Shown here: one piece after another, positions 6,034 to 11,201 of the stretch
Layout: every line of letters starts with the position of its first letter
How positions within the stretch are numbered: the stretch's first letter is position 1
Origin: an uncultured Clostridia bacterium
GTDB lineage: Bacteria > Bacillota > Clostridia > Christensenellales > UBA3700
DNA length: 11,201 bases
Direction: 5' to 3'
NCBI GenBank assembly: GCA_946623205.1
Contig: CAMOQV010000033.1
Location: forward strand, 1 to 11,201
Translations under genes and position numbers: made by a program
Notes under the pieces: model-generated
Told to the model about the DNA's origin: nothing
What the model saw: only the letters and a program-made list of their open reading frames with translations
Database searches by the model: none

Positions 6034-6627
6034 ATGAAAGACTATTCTAGAATTATTAAATTGGCGGAACAAAATAATGGTTATGTTTTGTCAAAAGATG
6101 TTAACAAAGAAGGCATTAGTAGAGATTATTTAAAATATGCAGTAGAAGACGGCATTATAGATTGTGTTAAAAGAGGCATATATATATTAAAAGGAGAGCT
6201 TATTGATGACTTATTTGTTTTGCAACAGAATAATAATGTTTTAGTTTATTCTGCGTTCACATCAGCTTATCTTCATAACCTTACAACAAGAGACAGTGAA
6301 ATTGTTTATGGCACGGTGCCAAAAGATTACAATTCAAAAAAACTTTTTTTGGGGAATCAAATTTCTCGTGAGACAGAAGATATTTATAACTTAGGAGTAT
6401 GTGAGATTGTTTCGGTTTTTGGGAATAAAATTAGATGTCATGACATTCATCGAACGGTTTGCGATTTGTTTTCAAAAAAATATTCTGGAGATAAATTTGC
6501 GCAAATAGAATCTTTGAAGAATTATGTTTTATCTAAAGAAAAGAATTTAGAAAAACTTATGGCATATGCGAACGAATTGGGCGTATATCGAGAAATTAAA
6601 GAAAGAGTAGAGGTATTATTGCAGTGA
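6034..6627 (+). CDS. abiEi: AbiEi-like antitoxin and transcriptional repressor (type IV TA)
   Basis: The 197-residue protein has the AbiEi layout. An N-terminal winged-helix domain (about 1-55) includes N-G-Y-V-L-S-K-D-V, G-I-S-R-D-Y-L-K and R-G-I-Y-I-L. The AbiEi_4/C-terminal region has V-Y-S-A-F-T-S-A-Y-L-H-N-L-T-T-R (71-86), G-T-V-P-K-D-Y-N (93-100), Y-N-L-G-V (118-122) and H-R-T-V-C-D-L (139-145). In studied systems AbiEi counters AbiEii without forming a complex with it and represses the operon. The ATG at 6034 follows a near-perfect AAAGGAGG (6022-6029). An in-frame ATG at 6013 sits at the predicted transcription start, so I reject it. The stop overlaps the next start by 4 nt (GTGA). 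Autoregulation through the 54-bp dyad is likely. Confidence 0.88.
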   Translation: MKDYSRIIKLAEQNNGYVLSKDVNKEGISRDYLKYAVEDGIIDCVKRGIYILKGELIDDLFVLQQNNNVLVYSAFTSAYLHNLTTRDSEIVYGTVPKDYNSKKLFLGNQISRETEDIYNLGVCEIVSVFGNKIRCHDIHRTVCDLFSKKYSGDKFAQIESLKNYVLSKEKNLEKLMAYANELGVYREIKERVEVLLQ

Positions 6628-7466
6628 AAACATCTAGACAATTAAAGGATTTAATTAATAATATTGCAAAGAATAACAACATAAGTGCACAAATTTTACT
6701 TAAACAATTTTTTATAGATAGGTTTTTAGAGCGAGTTTCGCTAAGCAAGTACAAAAATAATTTTATTTTAAAAGGCGGGGTTTTGGTTGCTTCAATGGTT
6801 GGGGCAACTAATCGCGCAACAAAAGACATGGATTTTACAATAAAAGGAGTCCATCTTTCAATTGCAGTCGTTAAACATATGATAAAAGAAATCATTTGTA
6901 TAGAAATAGATGATTCAACAGTTTTTGAATTAATCGATATTAACGAAATTAGAGAAAATGCCACATATATGGGCTATCGCGTTCGCTTGAACGTTTCGTT
7001 AGATAAAACAAACGACATTATTCAAATCGATATTACGACAGGAGATGCAGTTTTCCCAAGCGCAATAAGGTATGACTATCAATTGCAGTTAGAGAATAGA
7101 ACAATCAAATTAAAGGTATATTCTATCGAAAATGTGCTTGCTGAAAAAATAGAAACAATTATTACAAAAGGCGAATTTAATACAAGAATGAAGGATTATT
7201 ATGATTGCTATATTCTTAAAACAAAATACGGAAAGAAAATAGAATATAGCGTTCTAAAAATAGCAATATGGAAAACTCTTATATCAAGAAACACCGAGAA
7301 TTTTTTATACGATATATCTGGGACAATCGATAGATTAGAAAAGAGCGAAGAGCTAGCTTCTCGCTGGAGCGATTATTGTAGGCAATTAAAAACAAGCAAA
7401 GACATTTCATATAATGAAACGATACTTGCAATAAAGGAATTATTAAAAGGAGCACAAGTGTTATGA
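6624..7466 (+). CDS. abiEii: AbiEii nucleotidyltransferase toxin (type IV TA)
   Basis: The 280-residue protein belongs to the AbiEii/DUF1814 nucleotidyltransferase-like toxins. Visible motifs are F-I-L-K-G-G-V-L-V (47-55) with the Gly-Gly, K-D-M-D-F (67-71) with the metal-binding Asp68 and Asp70, Q-I-D-I-T-T-G-D (134-141), N-V-L-A-E-K-I-E (170-177) with Lys175, and R-M-K-D-Y-Y-D (188-194) with Asp191. All four family motifs are intact, so the toxin should be active. Streptococcal AbiEii binds GTP and stops growth, and the mycobacterial relative MenT3 adds pyrimidines to tRNA 3' ends. The target of this one is unknown. It begins with GTG at 6624, overlapping the abiEi stop, with AGAGGT 9 nt upstream, so the toxin is probably translated by coupling and at a lower level. 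Its stop overlaps the phosphatase start (ATGA). Confidence 0.9.
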   Translation: MKTSRQLKDLINNIAKNNNISAQILLKQFFIDRFLERVSLSKYKNNFILKGGVLVASMVGATNRATKDMDFTIKGVHLSIAVVKHMIKEIICIEIDDSTVFELIDINEIRENATYMGYRVRLNVSLDKTNDIIQIDITTGDAVFPSAIRYDYQLQLENRTIKLKVYSIENVLAEKIETIITKGEFNTRMKDYYDCYILKTKYGKKIEYSVLKIAIWKTLISRNTENFLYDISGTIDRLEKSEELASRWSDYCRQLKTSKDISYNETILAIKELLKGAQVL

Positions 7467-8212
7467 AATATTTTGTAAGTAGCGATATTCATGGATTTTA
7501 TAAAGAGTGGCAAAAGGCGTTAAGAAACAAGGGCTACGATAAAAACAATCCAAACCATAGCATTGTTCTATGTGGAGACATTTTAGATAGAGGAAGGCAA
7601 CCAAAACAAATAATCAACTATATATTAAGAAATAAAGAAAAGATTATATTGGTTAGAGGCAACCATGAAGACTTAATGCAGGAGATGATTAACAGAAATG
7701 AAGCATATTGGCACGATTTATCAAATGGAACGGCAAGAACAATCGTTGATTTGTGTCCAGAATGGGAAGTTACGAGATTTGACTTAAAAGAGATAGCAAA
7801 AGAGACAAGGCTTCAAGAAGTGTTAGATTCTTTTGTAGATTACTTTGAAACCGACCATTATGTATTTGTACATGGTTGGATTCCAACAAAAGGCTCTGAA
7901 CAAAAATACGATAAAAATTGGAGAAACGCCGGGAAAGAAAGATGGGAAGCCGCGAGATGGGCAAATCCAGTGGAAATGTATAAGAACAGAATATTTGAGC
8001 CGAATAAAACTATAGTTTGTGGGCATTGGCATTGTTCTTCCTTTTGGCACGAAGAAGATCCAATAAGGTATAAAGAATACGGAGAAGGCGCAAATTATAA
8101 GCCATATATAAAAACAGAGGTCATGGCGATTGATGCATGCACGGCACTTTCTGGGAAAGTCAATTGTGTTGTTATAGAGGACACGAAGTGCAAAGATAAT
8201 AATAAGCAATAA
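7463..8212 (+). CDS. PPP-family metallophosphatase, coupled to AbiEii
   Basis: The 249-residue protein has the full set of PPP/calcineurin-like metal and phosphate ligands: S-D-I-H-G (7-11; Asp8, His10), G-D-I-L-D-R-G (38-44; Asp39, Arg43), G-N-H-E (66-69; Asn67, His68), F-V-H-G-W (135-139; His137) and C-G-H-W-H (186-190). The length is near that of phage lambda phosphatase and bacterial PrpA/Ap4A-hydrolase-like enzymes. The substrate could be phosphoprotein, dinucleotide polyphosphate, or 2',3'-cyclic or 3'-phosphate RNA ends, and the sequence does not decide. Its ATG lies inside the abiEii stop (ATGA, 7463-7466), with AAGGAG about 10 nt upstream. It is thus the third gene of the AbiE operon, and this tight link suggests a joint role. 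No terminator is visible after its stop. It is cytosolic, with no signal peptide. Confidence 0.88.
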   Translation: MKYFVSSDIHGFYKEWQKALRNKGYDKNNPNHSIVLCGDILDRGRQPKQIINYILRNKEKIILVRGNHEDLMQEMINRNEAYWHDLSNGTARTIVDLCPEWEVTRFDLKEIAKETRLQEVLDSFVDYFETDHYVFVHGWIPTKGSEQKYDKNWRNAGKERWEAARWANPVEMYKNRIFEPNKTIVCGHWHCSSFWHEEDPIRYKEYGEGANYKPYIKTEVMAIDACTALSGKVNCVVIEDTKCKDNNKQ

Positions 8213-8246
8213 AGTAAAAGCGATAAAATTATAAAGTAAAAAATAT

Positions 8247-8276
8247 TTGACAAAATATATTTATATAAATTAAAGT
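8247..8276 (+). promoter_or_regulatory. Probable rpsU promoter
   Basis: A perfect TTGACA (8247-8252) is followed after 18 nt by TAAAGT (8271-8276), a four-of-six -10. Transcription would begin near 8283 and give a leader of about 47 nt. The leader includes a small CCCA (8297-8300) / TGGG (8307-8310) hairpin directly before the ribosome binding site. Confidence 0.55.
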
Positions 8277-8329
8277 ATTTATACAACAAATGACGACCCA
8301 ATGAGCTGGGAAGGAGGCGAAATAAGGAT

Positions 8330-8506
8330 ATGGCAACAGTTAAAGTTGGAGAAAACGAGAGCCTAGATAGTGCTATCAAGAGATTCAAGAGAAAGATTGC
8401 TCGTGATGGTGTTATTAAAGAAATCAAATCTCGCCAAGAGTACAAAAAGCCAAGCGTAAAGCGCAAGGAAAAATCTGAAGAAGCTCATAAGAGAATGTAC
8501 AAATAA
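8330..8506 (+). CDS. rpsU: 30S ribosomal protein S21 (bS21)
   Basis: The 58-residue frame starts M-A-T-V-K-V-G-E-N-E-S-L-D-S-A and continues with I-K-R-F-K-R-K-I-A-R-D-G-V and Y-K-K-P-S-V-K-R-K. These are diagnostic for bS21, which binds the 30S platform near the anti-Shine-Dalgarno end of 16S rRNA and helps initiation. The length is standard and the Lys/Arg-rich C-terminus is typical. AAGGAGG lies at 8311-8317, 12 nt before the ATG, which is longer than usual. A second AAGGA is only one base before the ATG, too close to be used in the normal way. It has its own promoter and terminator, so it is a single-gene unit between the AbiE island and the hydrolase gene. Confidence 0.95.
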   Translation: MATVKVGENESLDSAIKRFKRKIARDGVIKEIKSRQEYKKPSVKRKEKSEEAHKRMYK

Positions 8507-8513
8507 GAAATAC

Positions 8514-8542
8514 ACGACCTTGAAAAAAGGTCGTTTTCTTTT
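8514..8542 (+). terminator. Rho-independent terminator after rpsU
   Basis: ACGACCTT (8514-8521) and AAGGTCGT (8527-8534) form an 8-bp stem with a GAAAA loop, followed by TTTCTTTT. It starts 7 nt after the rpsU stop. Confidence 0.88.
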
Positions 8543-8557
8543 GCCTTTTTTGCGTTA

Positions 8558-8597
8558 TTGAAACAAATAATATATTTTTAGTATAATTATTCTATAC
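8558..8597 (+). promoter_or_regulatory. Promoter of the alpha/beta hydrolase gene
   Basis: TTGAAA (8558-8563), an 18-nt spacer and a consensus TATAAT (8582-8587) make a strong sigma-A promoter, with a start near 8594. A short inverted repeat GTATA (8581-8585) / TATAC (8593-8597) surrounds the -10 and start, and could be a weak operator. Confidence 0.75.
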
Positions 8598-8615
8598 AAC
8601 CAAAAGGAGTTAATT

Positions 8616-9548
8616 ATGGTATCACTAAGAGCAAGACTAGGAAGAATTTTCGTTTGGAAAGTTTTCAATATGAACCCAGATGGTGGCAAATCTTTTGCAG
8701 AAGTTACAAAGATGGTTTCAGATTTTAGAGAAACAGTTCCAAAAGGATATGAAAGAACTGTAGAAACATCAAAGAGCGGAATTAAGTTTGAAAGAATCAA
8801 AAAGATCGGCGAAGATAATGGTAAGTTAGTTCTATATATTCATGGAGGTGGATATACAGCAGGACTTTCTAAGGCATATAGAGATCAAGCCTGCGATTAT
8901 TCAAAAGCAGCAGGTGGGGCACAAGTATTCTTAATCGATTACACTTTAGCACCAGAAGGTTTATATCCAGTACAACATAATCAAGCTTATGCTTTTTGGA
9001 AAGATGTTATCGATATGGGATATAAGCCAAAAGATATTATTGTTGGAGGCGATTCAGCTGGGGCTAATCTAACTCTAAGCATCATGCTTAGATTGAGAGA
9101 TGAAGGCGCTGAACTTCCAAGAGCTTTATATCTAATCTCTCCTTGGGCAGATATGACTGCATCAGGAAAGAGCTATGAAACAAACTACCATGTAGATCCT
9201 ATGTTTGGTAAAAAGCACGTAGAACTTTCTGAAGAGATGAGAGATAGACTTCTAAAGAGCGATATGTATTCTTGGTGTGGAGATGCAAACAGAAAAGACC
9301 CATTAGTGTCACCAGTATTTGGTGATTATCATGGATTCCCACCAACATTAATGACGGTTGGCGCAGATGAGATTCTTTTAGATGATACAAGAACAATAGA
9401 AAAGAAGATGAAGAAAGAAGGAATAGATGTAAGAGTTATATCTCACGAAAAGATGTTCCATATTTATCCTCTATATTACACAATGTTCCCAGAGAGCAAA
9501 AAGGCTTATAAGATGATACGGGAATACATAACAGAAATGATGAAATAA
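8616..9548 (+). CDS. Alpha/beta hydrolase, hormone-sensitive-lipase (HSL/bHSL) type
   Basis: The 310-residue protein is a serine esterase/lipase of the HSL family. The oxyanion-hole motif H-G-G-G is at 76-79. The nucleophile elbow is G-D-S-A-G (145-149) with Ser147. The acid is Asp251 in G-A-D-E-I-L, and the base is His282 in M-F-H-I-Y. D-Y-x-L-A-P-E (108-114) and the D-P-L-V-S-P-V-F block (228-235) are also typical. It would hydrolyse small esters such as acylated sugars, peptides or short-chain lipids in the cytosol, and the true substrate cannot be read from sequence. There is no signal peptide. AAAGGAG (8603-8609) lies 6 nt before the ATG. It forms a one-gene unit between a strong promoter and a terminator. 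Confidence 0.9.
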   Translation: MVSLRARLGRIFVWKVFNMNPDGGKSFAEVTKMVSDFRETVPKGYERTVETSKSGIKFERIKKIGEDNGKLVLYIHGGGYTAGLSKAYRDQACDYSKAAGGAQVFLIDYTLAPEGLYPVQHNQAYAFWKDVIDMGYKPKDIIVGGDSAGANLTLSIMLRLRDEGAELPRALYLISPWADMTASGKSYETNYHVDPMFGKKHVELSEEMRDRLLKSDMYSWCGDANRKDPLVSPVFGDYHGFPPTLMTVGADEILLDDTRTIEKKMKKEGIDVRVISHEKMFHIYPLYYTMFPESKKAYKMIREYITEMMK

Positions 9549-9553
9549 TTTTA

Positions 9554-9585
9554 AAAAGGTGTTCAAAACGAGCACCTTTTCTTTT
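9554..9585 (+). terminator. Rho-independent terminator after the hydrolase gene
   Basis: AAAAGGTGTTC (9554-9564) pairs with GAGCACCTTTT (9570-9580), with one G-U wobble and an AAAAC loop, followed by CTTTT. It starts 5 nt after the stop codon. Confidence 0.88.
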
Positions 9586-9648
9586 AGAAAAGAAGCATTA
9601 TAAAAAATTTTCAAAAACTTATTTTTCTTTAATTAAAATTTGAGTACG

Positions 9649-9679
9649 CCTTGTATATTTGAAGCAGAAAGATACAAGG
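9649..9679 (+). promoter_or_regulatory. Hairpin that could mask the VTC-gene ribosome binding site
   Basis: CCTTGTAT (9649-9656) pairs perfectly with ATACAAGG (9672-9679) across a 15-nt loop. The 3' arm contains AAGG of the AAGGAG ribosome binding site (9676-9681), so in RNA it would hide the site. TATATT at 9654-9659 might instead be a -10 element, in which case the transcript would lack the 5' arm. No convincing -35 is present. Confidence 0.4.
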
Positions 9680-9689
9680 AGAGCTGTAA

Positions 9690-10400
9690 ATGAGCGCAGT
9701 AAAAACAATCGATGTAATGAAGAGATATGAACTAAAATATGTTCTTACTAAAGAGCAAGTAGCTTATATCAAATCAAGATTAATAAATCATATGGAAATA
9801 GATGAATATGGAAGAACATCTATTGCTTCTTTGTATTACGATACTCCAGATTGTAGATTAATTAGAGCTTCTATAGATAATCCTGAATATAAAGAAAAGA
9901 TAAGATTAAGATCATATGGATTAGCAACCAATAATAGTCCACTATTTTTAGAGCTAAAGAGAAAATACGACAGAATTGTTTATAAAAGAAGAGTAAAAAC
10001 AAATCAAAGCCAAGTAGACGCATTCTTTAGCGGAAAACAAATAGAAGGGGATAAGCAAATATCTAAAGAGATAGCTTATTTTAGAGATTATTATAAAAAC
10101 TTAGTTCCTACATGTTTAATCATTTACGATAGAGAAGCATATTTCGAAAAAGATGGAGATTTAAGATTAACAATCGATTTCAATCCAAGATACAGAATGA
10201 AAGATTTAAATCTTTCAACATCAATGGAAGGAATCTCTCTTCTAAATGAAGGAGAGGCAATATTAGAAATAAAAGTACAAGAAGCAATGCCACTTTGGTT
10301 AACTCACATACTTGCTGAAGGAAATATCAAAAAGTCTAGTTTTTCAAAGTATGGAACTGCATATAAATTAGAAACGAGCAAAATGCTTGCCGTAGCATAA
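9690..10400 (+). CDS. VTC-domain polyphosphate polymerase-like protein
   Basis: The 236-residue protein is a triphosphate-tunnel-type VTC domain. Basic and acidic strands typical of the tunnel are visible: K-R-Y-E-L-K-Y (11-17), S-L-Y-Y-D-T (47-52), K-I-R-L-R-S-Y (70-76), L-F-L-E-L-K-R-K (85-92), V-Y-K-R-R (97-101), Y-D-R-E-A-Y (146-151), L-R-L-T-I-D (158-163) and L-E-I-K-V (192-196). In the yeast VTC complex this fold makes polyphosphate from ATP. In bacteria such single-domain proteins are usually annotated as polyphosphate polymerase-like, and their activity is less certain. It sits 10 nt before a DUF4956 membrane-protein gene, a pairing I recall as common in Bacillota. That suggests the two act together at the membrane, perhaps exporting or sensing polymer. 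AAGGAG lies 8 nt before the ATG. Confidence 0.88.
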   Translation: MSAVKTIDVMKRYELKYVLTKEQVAYIKSRLINHMEIDEYGRTSIASLYYDTPDCRLIRASIDNPEYKEKIRLRSYGLATNNSPLFLELKRKYDRIVYKRRVKTNQSQVDAFFSGKQIEGDKQISKEIAYFRDYYKNLVPTCLIIYDREAYFEKDGDLRLTIDFNPRYRMKDLNLSTSMEGISLLNEGEAILEIKVQEAMPLWLTHILAEGNIKKSSFSKYGTAYKLETSKMLAVA

Positions 10401-10410
10401 GAGGTGTAAT

Positions 10411-11103
10411 ATGTTTAATTCAATTTTTCAAGATGAAATAAGTGTAGCAATGGTGTTTTTGATGGCAGGAGTAGCGCTAGTTAGCGGTATTATATACTCA
10501 TATGTAATTTCAAGAAAATTAAGAACATCAAACGGTGTATTAATTACAGCGGCTGTAATGCCAATGATAGTAAGCATAGCAATTTGTTTGCTTGGAGCAT
10601 TCTTAAGTTCAACAACATCAACGGTATCTAGAATAGCAACATTAGCGGTCGCATTGGGCTTAATTAGATTTAGATCTGCTCATGGTACAGCAGAAGAGAT
10701 GATAGTCCTTCTAGGCTCAGTAATCTCTGGATTAGTATTTGGTCTAGGATATGTAGCCTATGGTGTAATAACAATGATTGCAATCGCCGCAATATATATT
10801 GTACTTACAACATTCCCAGTATTTAGAAACAAAAAGTTTGAAAGCGAGAAGATGTTGAAGATTACTATTCCAGAATCTTTAGATTATAGCGATGTGTTTA
10901 ATGAGATATTCGATAAATATTTAAAAGAGTCTCAAATCGTAGGAGTAAAGACAACAGGTATGGGGTCAATGTTCAAGTTATCTTATAGAATCATCCTAAA
11001 GGATGCAAAGCAAGAAAAAGAATTAATTGACGAATTAAGAACAAGAAACGGAAATCTAGAAATCAGTGTAATTCCTTATGTAGAGACAAATAAAACTCTA
11101 TAA
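10411..11103 (+). CDS. DUF4956 membrane protein
   Basis: The 230-residue protein has four to five membrane segments in its first 140 residues: about 11-33, 43-65, 75-86 (possibly a re-entrant or partial helix), 97-115 and 116-136. The conserved stretch A-L-G-L-I-R-F-R-S-A (81-90) between helices is the hallmark of DUF4956. A soluble domain of about 85 residues (146-230) with alternating strands and helices follows and is probably cytosolic, perhaps ferredoxin-like. The function of the family is not known. Placement directly after the VTC gene, with an AGAGGTG site 4 nt before the ATG, marks a two-gene operon. I infer that it partners or anchors the VTC enzyme. It is unlikely to be a generic transporter since no transporter motif is seen. 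Confidence 0.87.
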   Translation: MFNSIFQDEISVAMVFLMAGVALVSGIIYSYVISRKLRTSNGVLITAAVMPMIVSIAICLLGAFLSSTTSTVSRIATLAVALGLIRFRSAHGTAEEMIVLLGSVISGLVFGLGYVAYGVITMIAIAAIYIVLTTFPVFRNKKFESEKMLKITIPESLDYSDVFNEIFDKYLKESQIVGVKTTGMGSMFKLSYRIILKDAKQEKELIDELRTRNGNLEISVIPYVETNKTL

Positions 11104-11124
11104 AAGTATTACCCCTCATAGATT

Positions 11125-11155
11125 GGCGCTCGAAAGGGCGCCTTTGTTATTTTGC
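11125..11155 (+). terminator. Rho-independent terminator after the VTC-DUF4956 operon
   Basis: GGCGCTC (11125-11131) pairs with GGGCGCC (11136-11142) around a GAAA tetraloop, with one G-U wobble. An imperfect T-run follows, TTTGTTATTTT. It starts 21 nt after the stop codon and so closes this two-gene unit. The remaining 46 bases show no feature I can support. Confidence 0.82.
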
Positions 11156-11201
11156 TAATAATAATTCATCAAAGCAAGAATAGGTGTTAAAATTGATGTG
11201 T

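Noticed and set aside
1..11201. Mycoplasma-type genetic code (TGA as Trp), considered because of the AT richness
   Set aside because: Trp is encoded by TGG throughout, and abiEi and abiEii end at TGA in positions that fit the family lengths.

Overview
The window is an AT-rich stretch of a bacterial chromosome, most likely from a low-GC member of the Bacillota (Firmicutes), possibly an uncultured gut lineage. The grounds are near-perfect AGGAGG-type ribosome binding sites, a strong preference for AGA, GCA and CCA codons, Clostridia-like ribosomal protein S21, and the VTC-DUF4956 gene pair. TGA serves as a stop and TGG as Trp, so the standard bacterial code applies rather than the mycoplasma code. 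The lineage cannot be fixed more closely from this sequence alone.

Positions 1-4258 hold the 3' part of a myo-inositol catabolic operon on the + strand: the tail of iolD, then iolE, iolA (mmsA) and iolG, with gaps of 11-14 nt. Two uncharacterised genes follow with almost no gap: a small protein made of six 16-residue repeats centred on (R/K)-(Q/R)-F-C-G-P-T, and a DUF4186 protein whose start codon overlaps the previous stop. IolG oxidises myo-inositol, IolE dehydrates the inosose, IolD opens the ring, and IolA turns the final malonate semialdehyde into acetyl-CoA.

Positions 4330-8212 look like an accessory, defence-like island. It holds a lone RelB/DinJ-type antitoxin on the - strand with a 19-bp palindromic operator, and then a two-domain Rnl5/DRB0094-type RNA ligase on the + strand. 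A tightly coupled three-gene operon follows: AbiEi-like antitoxin/repressor, AbiEii nucleotidyltransferase toxin, and a PPP-family metallophosphatase. This operon has a clear sigma-A promoter inside a 54-bp nested dyad, which I propose is the AbiEi operator. The most interesting idea here is functional. A nucleotidyltransferase toxin of a type known in some cases to modify tRNA ends sits with a phosphatase and an RNA ligase, both of which could act on RNA ends. This is an inference from gene content and spacing, not something the sequence proves.

Positions 8213-11201 return to ordinary chromosomal genes, each unit with its own terminator: rpsU (S21, 58 codons), an HSL-type alpha/beta hydrolase, and a VTC-domain protein paired with a DUF4956 membrane protein. 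The last pair is probably involved in polyphosphate or an unknown envelope-linked function. The final 46 bases hold nothing I can identify.
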